In this document: positions 19,574 through 27,954 of the stretch, one piece after another
Numbering within the stretch: the stretch's first letter is position 1
How the letters are laid out: each line of letters begins with the position of its first letter
Origin: an uncultured SAR116 cluster alpha proteobacterium
GTDB taxonomy: Bacteria; Pseudomonadota; Alphaproteobacteria; Puniceispirillales; Marisalimonadaceae
Assembly: GCA_902589185.1 (NCBI GenBank)
Contig: CACIRZ010000008.1
Coordinates: 1 to 45,164 of the forward strand
Length of the DNA stretch: 45,164 nt
Direction of reading: 5' to 3'
Notes under the pieces: generated by a model
Database searches by the model: none
Seen by the model: only the letters and a program-made list of their open reading frames with translations
Told to the model about the DNA's origin: nothing
Translations under genes and position numbers: made by a program

Positions 19574-19663
19574 TGGCGGATGGGGTGGGATTCGAACCCA
19601 CGGAAGGCTTTCACCTTCGCCGGTTTTCAAGACCGGTACTTTCAACCGCTCAGTCACCCATCC
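19574..19663 (-). tRNA. tRNA-Ser(UGA)
   Basis: Ninety bases on the minus strand, including the encoded CCA. Acceptor arms GGATGGG and CCCATCC pair fully, with discriminator G before CCA. The anticodon stem CCGGT/ACCGG encloses a loop with anticodon TGA, so it reads UCA and related Ser codons. The T arm has the standard GGTTCGAATCC. A long variable arm (CGAAGGTGAAAGCCTTCG) marks it as a class II serine tRNA. Confidence 0.97.
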
Positions 19664-19673
19664 ATAAATTCGT

Positions 19674-19702
19674 TTTTTAAACTAGGTTATTAATGAAGGC
19701 AA
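19674..19702 (-). promoter_or_regulatory. Candidate sigma-70 promoter for tRNA-Ser
   Basis: On the minus strand a -35-like TTGCCT (19702 to 19697) and a -10-like TAAAAA (19679 to 19674) are separated by exactly 17 bases, and the -10 ends ten bases before the tRNA 5' end. Spacing and position fit; the -10 is a weak match, so this is a tentative call. Confidence 0.35.
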
Positions 19703-19816
19703 GTTATTATTTTTTTAAATATGCTATTGTGATTAATAGTCAGTTTTTCAATTATTAGTTTTTAACTTTTTAAAATATAAGTTATTAATTATTATATTTT
19801 GTTAAAGGATATATTT

Positions 19817-20791
19817 ATGAATTTTTTAAATCTTTTTAAATTTTTATTATTCATAATCATCATTTTTTCATTTCCTATTTTAAGTTTTGCAAAGGCTAAT
19901 TTTAATGAAATTGTTCAACAAGTATCGAAAGAGGCGAAACAAAAAGGAATTTCTAGCAAAGTAATAAACGAATTTAAAAATAAAACTAAATTTATCAAGA
20001 GAGTTGTCGAACTTGATAAATCACAACCAGAATTTAAATTAACTCTTGATCAGTATCTTAAGAGAGTAGTAACGCCAACTAGAATTAAAAAAGCAAATCA
20101 AAAATACAATAAAAATAAAAAATTACTTGCTCAAATATCAAAACATTACGGTGTTCAACCCCGATTTATAGTAGCTTTGTGGGGTATTGAAACTGATTTT
20201 GGAAGGTTAACTGGAGGCTTTTCTGTTATTTCTGCTTTAACTACTTTAGTTTATGATGGAAGAAGATATGATTACTTCAAAAAAGAATTAATAAATGCAT
20301 TGAAAATTGTAAATGGAGGTCATATTACTATTAATAAAATGACAGGTTCCTGGGCTGGAGCTATGGGCCAGTGTCAATTTATGCCATCTAGCTTTATCAA
20401 TTATGCTACCGATTGGGATAAAGATGGATCTAAAAACATATGGACATCCAAACCAGATGTTTTTGCGTCAGCAGCAAATTATTTAAAAAGAGTAGGGTGG
20501 TCTAATCAAATAACATGGGGTAGAAAAGTTTTCATTGGAAATTACAATGGCAAAACAGATGAAAAAAAATATAATTTGTTAAGTTATTGGTCATCAAAGG
20601 GGATATTTAAAGCAAATAAAGATAACTTACCTAATGTTAATGTAAAAGCCAGGCTTATTATACCTGATGGATATAAAAAATATGGTTATTTAGCTTATAA
20701 AAACTTTGACTCTCTTTTAAATTGGAACCGATCTAATTATTTTGCTATAGCAGTCGGAACGTTAGCGGATTCTATAAAAGAAAATAATTAA
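19817..20791 (+). CDS. mltB: Lytic murein transglycosylase (MltB/SltB-like)
   Basis: Periplasmic enzyme that cleaves peptidoglycan glycan strands, about 324 residues. A signal peptide is clear (hydrophobic residues 6-24, cleavage after LSFA). The catalytic Glu is in ALWGIETDFGR, and the SLT_2 family block SWAGAMGQCQFMPSSF plus WDKDGSKNIW follow. The lipobox of E. coli MltB is not present, so it is more like the soluble form. An in-frame TTG at 19799 exists, but AAAGGA at 19804-19809 points to the ATG at 19817. The stop directly precedes the ATG of the rlpA gene: start of a long cell-wall/replication operon. Confidence 0.9.
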   Translation: MNFLNLFKFLLFIIIIFSFPILSFAKANFNEIVQQVSKEAKQKGISSKVINEFKNKTKFIKRVVELDKSQPEFKLTLDQYLKRVVTPTRIKKANQKYNKNKKLLAQISKHYGVQPRFIVALWGIETDFGRLTGGFSVISALTTLVYDGRRYDYFKKELINALKIVNGGHITINKMTGSWAGAMGQCQFMPSSFINYATDWDKDGSKNIWTSKPDVFASAANYLKRVGWSNQITWGRKVFIGNYNGKTDEKKYNLLSYWSSKGIFKANKDNLPNVNVKARLIIPDGYKKYGYLAYKNFDSLLNWNRSNYFAIAVGTLADSIKENN

Positions 20792-21730
20792 ATGTATTCA
20801 ACAACAAATAAATTATTTTATTTTTTTAAAAATTCTAGAAATATATTTTTTATTACTTTTCTAATTCTTATCCAAGGTTGCACCTCAAGTATAGAAGTTG
20901 CTGCTAATTTAGGAAAAAAATATTTAATTCCAAAAGAAGAAAAAAAAAGAATACAAAAACCAATTTATAAAATTGGTAAAAAATATAGTGTAGGTGGCAA
21001 ATATTATTACCCAAAAAAAGATCTCTATTACAATAAAACAGGCATAGCATCATGGTATGGACCAAAGTTTCATGGTAAATTAACTGCTAATGGTGAAATA
21101 TATAATCAATATGCCCTTACAGCTGCTCATAAAACTTTGCCTCTTCCTAGCGCAGTAAAAGTAACTAATTTAAAAAATAATAAATCAATAGTGCTTAGAA
21201 TAAATGACCGAGGTCCTTTTGTTAATGATAGAATTATAGACTTATCATCAAAAGCAGCTGATATATTAGATTTAAAAAGAGAAGGTACAGGTCTTGTAAG
21301 GGTGCAAATTTTAAGAGAGAAGAGCCTCTATTTAGAAAAACTTGCTAAAAAAGGATCTTTTCCTGAAATAAATGATTTAAAAGAAACAGAATTACCCAAT
21401 ATTACAATCCCTAACAAAGTAGCAGTAAAAATTAAAGACACTAAAAATCAAAAAATTGTAACAAAAAAAATAAACTATAATCTTAAAAATTTAAATAAAG
21501 AATATAAAATTTATATAAAATTAGCTTCTTTTAGTTCAAAAAAAAATGCAGAAATAATGAAAAAAAAAGTATCTTATATTGATAAAGTAAAAATATATAA
21601 AATTTATAAATTGAATAAGATACTATACCAAGTTAAAGCTGGTCCGTTTTTAAGTGTAGAAAAAGTTGATCAATTACATTCTTTGTTGTTACAAAAAGGA
21701 ATGCAGGGTGCAAAAATAATTATAGAATAA
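20792..21730 (+). CDS. rlpA: RlpA-family lipoprotein with SPOR domain
   Basis: Septal-ring peptidoglycan glycosylase of the RlpA family, 312 residues. The N terminus has a membrane stretch ending in LIQGC, a plausible lipobox. The double-psi beta-barrel domain (about 85-170) shows [19 protein letters not shown] and the conserved catalytic-region RINDRGPFV and IIDLS. The C-terminal ~75 residues ([17 protein letters not shown]) look like a SPOR domain that binds denuded glycan at the septum. It starts immediately after the transglycosylase stop; both genes fit a role in septal cell-wall turnover. Confidence 0.9.
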   Translation: MYSTTNKLFYFFKNSRNIFFITFLILIQGCTSSIEVAANLGKKYLIPKEEKKRIQKPIYKIGKKYSVGGKYYYPKKDLYYNKTGIASWYGPKFHGKLTANGEIYNQYALTAAHKTLPLPSAVKVTNLKNNKSIVLRINDRGPFVNDRIIDLSSKAADILDLKREGTGLVRVQILREKSLYLEKLAKKGSFPEINDLKETELPNITIPNKVAVKIKDTKNQKIVTKKINYNLKNLNKEYKIYIKLASFSSKKNAEIMKKKVSYIDKVKIYKIYKLNKILYQVKAGPFLSVEKVDQLHSLLLQKGMQGAKIIIE

Positions 21731-21747
21731 GTCTCTTGAGGTTTTAA

Positions 21748-22914
21748 ATGTTAAATATTTATAAATTACCAACCATTCTAATTTCTACTTTTCTTATTTT
21801 ATGTTTTGTAAATATCAAAGAAAGTTCTTCAAAAATTTTAGATATTCAAACTCCTGCAAAACAAGTGATTATTTATGATCATGAAGTTGACGAAGTGTTG
21901 TTTGAAAAAAATGCAGATCAGCTTATGAAACCTGCATCAATGGCAAAAGTCATGACTTCTTATATAGTATTTGATCGAATTAAAGATAAATCTTTAAATA
22001 TGTCAGACACTTTTTTAGTATCAGATAAAGCTTGGAGAATGGGTGGATCTAGATCTTTTTTAGAATTAAATAGTAACGTTACAATTAAAGACTTGTTACT
22101 AGGTTTGATTGTTCAATCAGGAAATGATGCGGCTGTTGTTTTAGCCGAAGGTGTCTCTGGTGATGAAGAAGCTTTTGCAAGAGAAATGAATAGATATGCT
22201 AAAACATTAGGTATGAAAGATACATATTTTACCAATTCCACAGGCTGGCCTCATCCTGATTTGCAAACAACTTCTAGAGATCTAGTTATGCTTACAAAAA
22301 GAATAATTGATGATTTTCCTGAGTTATACAATTTATATAAAGAAAAAATCTTTACATATAACAAAATTAAACAATCAAATAGAAACCCATTACTATATAC
22401 TATGAACGGAGCGGATGGTCTTAAAACCGGGCATACAAATGAGTCTGGATATGGGTTAATAGGTTCAGTAAAAAGAAATGATAGAAGGGTTACAATTGTT
22501 ATAAATGGATTAAATAGTAAGAAAAAAAGGAGATTTGAAAGCAAAAGACTCTTTAACATAGTATTTAGAGAGACAACTTTATTATCTTTATTTAGTAATC
22601 AAAAAAGTCTTGTTGAGGCTGATGTATGGTTGGGAAAAAAAAACAAAGTTAATTTAATTGCTAGCAAACCCTTCAAAAAAATTATTTCACCTTTTGAATT
22701 AAATAAAACAAAAATTAAGCTAGAATGGATGAACCCCATTTCTGCCCCAATTACAAAAGGATCTGTTCTTGGAAAAATTTACATTAATATACCTGGACAA
22801 CAAACTTTTCAAGAAGAGTTAATTTCTTCTGAGGATGTAGCTAAAATGTCACCTTTGATTAGAGTAAAATCTATTTTAAAGTTTTTACTTTATGGAGACA
22901 TTATTGCAAATTAA
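21748..22914 (+). CDS. dacC: D-alanyl-D-alanine carboxypeptidase (PBP5/6 type)
   Basis: Low-molecular-mass penicillin-binding protein that trims the pentapeptide, 388 residues. A hydrophobic signal sequence (about 8-22) is present. Active-site motifs: SxxK as S64-M-A-K67 in KPASMAKVMT, SGN in VQSGNDAA, KTG in GLKTGHTNESG. The C-terminal PBP5 beta-rich domain (about 285-375) is retained. GAGG lies before the ATG at 21748. The gene overlaps the start of tmk. The symbol is a family-level choice among dacA/C/D. Confidence 0.92.
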   Translation: MLNIYKLPTILISTFLILCFVNIKESSSKILDIQTPAKQVIIYDHEVDEVLFEKNADQLMKPASMAKVMTSYIVFDRIKDKSLNMSDTFLVSDKAWRMGGSRSFLELNSNVTIKDLLLGLIVQSGNDAAVVLAEGVSGDEEAFAREMNRYAKTLGMKDTYFTNSTGWPHPDLQTTSRDLVMLTKRIIDDFPELYNLYKEKIFTYNKIKQSNRNPLLYTMNGADGLKTGHTNESGYGLIGSVKRNDRRVTIVINGLNSKKKRRFESKRLFNIVFRETTLLSLFSNQKSLVEADVWLGKKNKVNLIASKPFKKIISPFELNKTKIKLEWMNPISAPITKGSVLGKIYINIPGQQTFQEELISSEDVAKMSPLIRVKSILKFLLYGDIIAN

Positions 22915-23566
22915 TAAGACTTTAAATTCAAGAAAAGGTGTTTTCATTTCATTTGAGGGTGGTGAGGGAGTTGGAAAAAGTACACAAATAGATTTATTAA
23001 AAAAAGATCTTATAAATAGTAGATTTAATGTTGTGTCCACAAGAGAACCTGGTGGAACCAAAGAAGCAGAAGAATTAAGAAAATTTCTAGTAACTGGCCA
23101 TAAAAATGCATGGGATCCTTTTTCAGAATCATTGATTTTTAATGCGATTAGACGCGAACATGTAAATAAAATTATAATACCAGCAATTAAAAATGGCTCT
23201 GTGGTTTTGTGTGATAGATTTATAGATTCTACAATTGTATATCAAGGATCAGTAGGAGAAGTAAGTGAAAGAGATTTGTTAGAGTTACACAAAAAATATT
23301 GTTACAATTTATATCCAGACATAACTTTTTTCTTGTATTTGTCCCCACAAAAAGGTCTAAAAAGAACTCTAAAAAGACAAAACATTGTTGAAAACAGATT
23401 TGAGAATTTAGGATTAAATTATCATAAAAAAATTTTAAATGGGTTTGATACTTTACAAAAAAGAGATCCAAATCGTATCATTAAAATTAATGCAGATAAT
23501 ACCAAAGAGTTTATTTCAAATGAAATTAGCTCTTATGTAAAAAAATTATTAACTATAAATGATTAA
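22904..23566 (+). CDS. tmk: Thymidylate kinase
   Basis: Phosphorylates dTMP to dTDP, about 220 residues. Walker A is ISFEGGEGVGKST near the N terminus, followed by STREPGGT (DRX-like dTMP-binding loop), CDRFIDST and the LID-like region KRTLKRQN. Start: a GGAGA at 22894-22898 sits five bases before a TTG at 22904, an ideal ribosome site, whereas the in-frame ATG at 22892 has none; the ATG would add four residues. Either start overlaps the end of the dac gene. The gene overlaps holB by eight bases. tmk-holB-metG-tatD is a standard alphaproteobacterial order. Confidence 0.93.
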   Translation: MQINKTLNSRKGVFISFEGGEGVGKSTQIDLLKKDLINSRFNVVSTREPGGTKEAEELRKFLVTGHKNAWDPFSESLIFNAIRREHVNKIIIPAIKNGSVVLCDRFIDSTIVYQGSVGEVSERDLLELHKKYCYNLYPDITFFLYLSPQKGLKRTLKRQNIVENRFENLGLNYHKKILNGFDTLQKRDPNRIIKINADNTKEFISNEISSYVKKLLTIND

Positions 23567-24611
23567 CTCTCTAATAAATCAAAAATATTTTTTAAGTCAA
23601 AAGTTACAAAAAGAAATTTTTGCAATTATATGCACTAAAAAAATAAATACTATTATAATTGGAGGTCCAAAAGGGTTAGGTAAAAGAAATTTTGCACTCA
23701 AATTAGCAAAATTTATTTTGTGCAACTTAGAAATTAAAAAAGAAATAAATTCAGATTTTTTTGAAGATAATAATTTAGATTTTGATCAACTAAAAACAAC
23801 AAAATCTTTTTATTTATTTGACAATAATTCTCATCCAGACTTTTTTTACCTTAATGACGAGGAAAAAAAAATTGGTAAAACTATACCAATTGAGAATGTT
23901 AGAAAATTTAAAAATTTTTTTAACAAAACAGATTCAATTTCAAGAATAAAGATTGGAATTATTGACACTATTGAAGATTTGAGTCTAAATTCTCAGAATT
24001 TACTTTTGAAAACAATAGAAGAATTACCAAAAAGCTCATATTTATTTATAATTTCAAATAATCCAGGCAATTTACTAGAAACAATAAAATCAAGATGTGC
24101 TTTTTTCTATGTAAATTCATTATGTAAATCTGACTTTAATAAATTTATATGTGATGAATATAAAGACAAATCAGAAGAGGAATTACAATTTATAAATAAT
24201 ATCTCTTTTGGATCTCCTGGAATGGCAGAAAATATTATAAAAAATAATATTTTTGTCTTTTATAAAAATTTATTGGATGATCTTATCAATTCTACTGGAC
24301 ATTTAAACCTTAAAGAAAATATTGTCGAAGCATTAAATGCAAAAGATAATATTTTTTTAATTAATGTCATGGATTTGGTAATTAATGATTTAATTCAAAA
24401 AACTATTTTTTATATTGAACATCAAAATTACATTGACTATACCCTTGATAAGGAAAAAAAATTAATACAAAAAATTTCAAATAATAATAACACTAAACAG
24501 ATTGTAGATTTACATTCTCAAATTAATAAAAACATGCACCTAGCTCATGTAGTAAACTTAAACAAATCAGATGTTTTAATTGCCTCATTAAAAGAATTAT
24601 CTGGTATATAG
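23559..24611 (+). CDS. holB: DNA polymerase III subunit delta-prime
   Basis: Clamp-loader AAA+ subunit, 350 residues. The P-loop region reads GGPKGLGKRNFALKLA (about 35-50). The sensor/arginine-finger region SRCAFFYV after NNPGNLLETIK is typical of DnaX/HolB proteins. Zinc-binding cysteines of DnaX are not evident, and the neighbour tmk supports HolB over DnaX. The sequence is rich in Asn, Lys and Ile; the C-terminal third is poorly conserved as usual. It overlaps tmk by eight bases. Confidence 0.9.
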   Translation: MINSLINQKYFLSQKLQKEIFAIICTKKINTIIIGGPKGLGKRNFALKLAKFILCNLEIKKEINSDFFEDNNLDFDQLKTTKSFYLFDNNSHPDFFYLNDEEKKIGKTIPIENVRKFKNFFNKTDSISRIKIGIIDTIEDLSLNSQNLLLKTIEELPKSSYLFIISNNPGNLLETIKSRCAFFYVNSLCKSDFNKFICDEYKDKSEEELQFINNISFGSPGMAENIIKNNIFVFYKNLLDDLINSTGHLNLKENIVEALNAKDNIFLINVMDLVINDLIQKTIFYIEHQNYIDYTLDKEKKLIQKISNNNNTKQIVDLHSQINKNMHLAHVVNLNKSDVLIASLKELSGI

Positions 24612-24632
24612 TCATTATTCAGAAGGTATTAA

Positions 24633-26147
24633 ATGAAATCAACATATTATATTACTACACCAATTTATTATGTTAATGACGTCCCTCATATTGGCCATGC
24701 ATATACAACGCTAGCATGTGATGTAATTGCTAGATTTAAGCGTCTTGATGAATATGAAGTTTTTTTCTTAACTGGAACAGATGAACATGGACAAAAAGTT
24801 GAGACAGCAGCAAAAAATAATGGAGTTAATCCTAAAGAATTTGTGGATAAGGTCTCTGAAAATTTTAAAAATTTACTTAATTGCATGAATTTTTCAAATG
24901 ATTCATTTATAAGAACAACTGAAGAAAAACACATCAAATCATGTCAAAAAATTTGGGAAAAACTTCTCAGTAATGGAAATATTTACTTAGATAAATATTC
25001 TGGTTGGTACGCGGTTCGAGATGAAGCTTTTTTTTTAGAGTCTGAAATTGTGGATGGGAAAGCTCCGTCTGGTGCACCTGTTGAATGGGTTGAAGAGCCA
25101 TCTTATTTTTTTAATCTATCAAAATGGGAAAATAAACTTCTTGAATTTTATGAAAATAATAAAGATTTCATATCTCCCAAATCAAGAAGAAATGAAGTTA
25201 TAAGCTTTGTGAAAAGTGGTTTAAAAGATTTGTCAATTAGTAGGACTAGTTTTTCTTGGGGAGTGAAAGTTCCAAACGATAAAAATCATATTATGTATGT
25301 TTGGTTGGATGCTCTTACAAACTATTTATCTGCTTGTGAGTATTCAAATGAAAAAAATGATGAAGTTTTTAAAAAATTTTGGCCTGCTGATATACATATG
25401 GTTGGGAAAGATATTATTAGATTTCATGCAGTTTACTGGCCTGCATTTCTCATGGCTGCAGATTTACCTTTACCAAAAAAAGTCTTTGCTCATGGTTGGT
25501 GGACCAATGAAGGAAATAAAATATCTAAATCTTTAGGTAATGTAATTGATCCTTTTCAATTAGTTGATAAATATGGCATTGATCAAATTAGATATTTTTT
25601 GTTAAGGGAAGTTCCATTTGGAAATGATGGTGATTTTTCAAATTCTCAACTTATAAATAGAATAAACAGTGACCTAGCTAATAGTTATGGAAATTTATTT
25701 CAAAGAGTTGTTTCTATGATTTTTAAAAATTGTAATGAAAATATACCTTTAAAACCAAATAAGTTTAATAAAGAAGATTCAACATTAATTAATTCAATTA
25801 AAAATAACTTGGATGATTATAGAAGATTAATCGACGAACAAAAATTTGATCAGTATTTAAAAAATATTTGGATAGTTATTTCTAATGCTAATAAATATGT
25901 TGATGAGCAAGCACCATGGGCACTAAAGAAAAATAACTTTGAACGTATGGAAGTGGTATTATTTACTTTAGTTGAAACCATAAGACAAATATCTATTTTA
26001 CTTCAGCCATTTATTCCAGATACTGCTGAAAAAATACTAGATCATATAAAAATACCACATGATCAACGTAAATTAGAATCTGTAGATTTTATTTTAAATG
26101 GTAATATTAATATCTCACTTCCGAATCCATTGTTTCCAAGAGTTTAA
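24633..26147 (+). CDS. metG: Methionyl-tRNA synthetase
   Basis: Class I aminoacyl-tRNA synthetase, 504 residues. HIGH is at 19-22 (VPHIGHAYTT) and the KMSKS equivalent is KISKS at 296-300. The connective domain lacks a CxxC zinc knuckle, and there is no C-terminal EMAP/dimer domain, so it is the short form common in Alphaproteobacteria. An anticodon-binding helical domain with NKYVDEQAPWALKK lies at about 425-440. It follows holB by 21 bases with AGAAGG before the ATG. Confidence 0.97.
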   Translation: MKSTYYITTPIYYVNDVPHIGHAYTTLACDVIARFKRLDEYEVFFLTGTDEHGQKVETAAKNNGVNPKEFVDKVSENFKNLLNCMNFSNDSFIRTTEEKHIKSCQKIWEKLLSNGNIYLDKYSGWYAVRDEAFFLESEIVDGKAPSGAPVEWVEEPSYFFNLSKWENKLLEFYENNKDFISPKSRRNEVISFVKSGLKDLSISRTSFSWGVKVPNDKNHIMYVWLDALTNYLSACEYSNEKNDEVFKKFWPADIHMVGKDIIRFHAVYWPAFLMAADLPLPKKVFAHGWWTNEGNKISKSLGNVIDPFQLVDKYGIDQIRYFLLREVPFGNDGDFSNSQLINRINSDLANSYGNLFQRVVSMIFKNCNENIPLKPNKFNKEDSTLINSIKNNLDDYRRLIDEQKFDQYLKNIWIVISNANKYVDEQAPWALKKNNFERMEVVLFTLVETIRQISILLQPFIPDTAEKILDHIKIPHDQRKLESVDFILNGNINISLPNPLFPRV

Positions 26148-26162
26148 AGTTGCTTTCTTAAA

Positions 26163-26948
26163 ATGAAAAAATATTTAATCGATACACATGCACATTTAGA
26201 TTTTCCAGAATTATATAATAGACTAGATGAAGTCTTAAAAAATGCCTTGGAAAATGGTGTTAAAAGAATTGTCACCATATCAACAAACCTTAATAAAATT
26301 GATAAAATAATTGAAATATCAAAAAATTATGAAGAAGTTTATCATACTGTTGGTGTGCATCCAAATGAGGTTTTAAAAGATAAAAATAATTCAAATTACG
26401 AAATGATACTTAATTTATCAAAAAATGAAAAATGTGTTGGGATAGGGGAGTGTGGACTAGATTATCATTATGGAAATGATAGTAAAGCAGAACAAAAGGC
26501 GTCTTTTATTACTCAAATAAACGTTTCTAGAGCAACTAATCTACCATTAATTATTCATGCTAGAGATGCTGATAAAGATATGATTAATATTTTAGAGAAT
26601 GAATACAAAAACGGACCTTTTAAGGCAATTCTTCATTGTTTTAGTTCAGGAAAAGATCTAGCTTTATGTGGTATTAATTTAGGTTTTTATGTTTCTTTTT
26701 CTGGAATTGTTACATTTAAATCTGCAAAATTAATTCAAGAAATTGCTACTTTAATACCTGATGATAAAATTCTTGTGGAAACAGATGCACCTTACTTATC
26801 TCCAACGCCACTAAGAGGTTCTGTAAATGAGCCAAAAAATTGTTCAATAACTGCAAAGTATTTGGCTGATATTAGAAAATGTGAATTTTCTACATTTATT
26901 GATCAATTGTACATGAATTCATTTAAAATTTTTGATAAGATTAGTTAA
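26163..26948 (+). CDS. tatD: TatD-family metal-dependent deoxyribonuclease
   Basis: TIM-barrel metal hydrolase of the TatD/YcfH group, 261 residues. Metal ligands: HAH in DTHAHLDFPE, Glu in GIGECGLDYHY, His in LIIHARDAD, His in LHCFSS, and Asp in VETDAPYLSP. Members are 3'-5' DNases or act in quality control; the gene is regularly next to metG. It lies 15 bases after metG and its stop shares a base with the ATG of the next gene. Confidence 0.93.
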   Translation: MKKYLIDTHAHLDFPELYNRLDEVLKNALENGVKRIVTISTNLNKIDKIIEISKNYEEVYHTVGVHPNEVLKDKNNSNYEMILNLSKNEKCVGIGECGLDYHYGNDSKAEQKASFITQINVSRATNLPLIIHARDADKDMINILENEYKNGPFKAILHCFSSGKDLALCGINLGFYVSFSGIVTFKSAKLIQEIATLIPDDKILVETDAPYLSPTPLRGSVNEPKNCSITAKYLADIRKCEFSTFIDQLYMNSFKIFDKIS

Positions 26949-27736
26949 TGAACAATAATATAAAAATTACTGTATTAGGCACAGGTACATCGGTTGGAAT
27001 TCCTGCTTTAGGTCAATTAGGTTGGGGTAAATGCGATCCATCTAATCCCAAAAATAAAAGACAAAGATGTGCTGTTCTCATACAAAGTAAAAATACAACT
27101 ATATTAGTAGATGCTGGGCCTGATATAAAAAACCAACTTATAGAACATAATATTCAAAAATTAGATGCAGTGCTTATTACCCATAGTCACTCGGATCATG
27201 TGTCAGGGTTAGATGAATTACGTCCTTTTTATTTTTACAATAGAGAAAAAATAAAAATTTTTACTAATAACGAAACATCAAGCTTTTTACTAAAAAGATT
27301 TAATTACTTATTTAACAAATCTGAGTCATCACAGTCTTACTTTCAGCCACCATTAGAGTTGCATGAAATAGATTATTTTGAAGAGATAACCATAAATGAT
27401 ATTAAAATTAACTCTATTAAACAAAATCATGGTGTAATCGATACATTGGGTTTTATTTTTAATGATGTGTTTGCATATTGTACTGACGTAGTAGAATTTC
27501 CTGAAAAAAGTTTTGAATATTTACGTAATATGAAAGTTTTAATAATAACAGGCTTACGACAGTCACCGCATATGGCTCACGCACATTTTGATTTATCATT
27601 TGAATGGATTTCACAGTTAAATCCAGCTGTTGCTTATTTAACTCATTTAAGTCCTGAATCAGATCATGATGTTGTAACCAAATTATGTCCACCAAATACA
27701 TATCCAGCATATGACGGATTAGTTATTGATATTTAA
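26948..27736 (+). CDS. MBL-fold metallo-hydrolase (PhnP-like)
   Basis: Metallo-beta-lactamase-fold hydrolase, 262 residues. The metal motif is THSHSDHVSGLDELRP (about 78-93, HxHxDH), with further ligands in FAYCTDV (Asp) and THLSPESDHD (His). GTGTSVGIPALG at the N terminus is typical of the PhnP-like group, which hydrolyses cyclic phosphodiesters, but no phosphonate genes are nearby. It overlaps tatD by one base and is the last gene of the housekeeping operon. No clear terminator follows, only AT-rich inverted repeats. Confidence 0.88.
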   Translation: MNNNIKITVLGTGTSVGIPALGQLGWGKCDPSNPKNKRQRCAVLIQSKNTTILVDAGPDIKNQLIEHNIQKLDAVLITHSHSDHVSGLDELRPFYFYNREKIKIFTNNETSSFLLKRFNYLFNKSESSQSYFQPPLELHEIDYFEEITINDIKINSIKQNHGVIDTLGFIFNDVFAYCTDVVEFPEKSFEYLRNMKVLIITGLRQSPHMAHAHFDLSFEWISQLNPAVAYLTHLSPESDHDVVTKLCPPNTYPAYDGLVIDI

Positions 27737-27740
27737 TTTA

Positions 27741-27797
27741 CATAATATATATTATGCGACAAATATATATTATTTATTATGTAATATATTATATTAC
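27741..27797. repeat. Tandem AT-rich palindromes
   Basis: Just after the MBL gene, CATAATATATATTATG (27741-27756) is a perfect 16-base palindrome, AATATATATT (27762-27771) is a second, and GTAATATA-T-TATATTAC (27781-27797) is a third with 8-base arms. They carry almost no G or C, so a strong RNA terminator is unlikely; operator or simple AT-rich spacer are alternatives. Confidence 0.55.
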
Positions 27798-27830
27798 CTA
27801 CTGAAGAGATAACATTAATAAACAAATAAA

Positions 27831-27904
27831 AACATACAGTTATAATATTTAATTAATGTTTAGATTAATTAAATAACTAAAAAATATCTAATAAATTGTA
27901 TGTT
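27831..27904. repeat. Nested inverted repeats upstream of amidohydrolase gene
   Basis: An inner hairpin has 12-base arms TATTTAATTAAT (27846-27857) and ATTAATTAAATA (27864-27875) with a six-base loop GTTTAG. It is flanked by GTTAT/ATAAC (27839-27843, 27873-27877) and by an outer pair AACATACA (27831-27838) and TGTATGTT (27897-27904). The outer right arm overlaps a possible -35 (TTGTAT, 27896-27901) ahead of TATAAT at 27917-27922, so this could be an operator for the amidohydrolase operon. Confidence 0.5.
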
Positions 27905-27922
27905 ATAAATTTATAATATAAT
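27896..27922 (+). promoter_or_regulatory. Candidate promoter of amidohydrolase operon
   Basis: TTGTAT (27896-27901) and TATAAT (27917-27922) are 15 bases apart; a second TATAAT overlaps at 27912-27917. The -10 is a perfect match but the region is so AT-rich that chance is high. It would place the transcript start about 25 bases before the ATG at 27955. Confidence 0.3.
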
Positions 27923-27954
27923 CTGAATACAATTTAATGTAGATGGAGATATTA

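Noticed and set aside
19531-19816. Integrated element next to tRNA-Ser
   Set aside because: No integrase, transposase or repeated tRNA 3' segment was seen.
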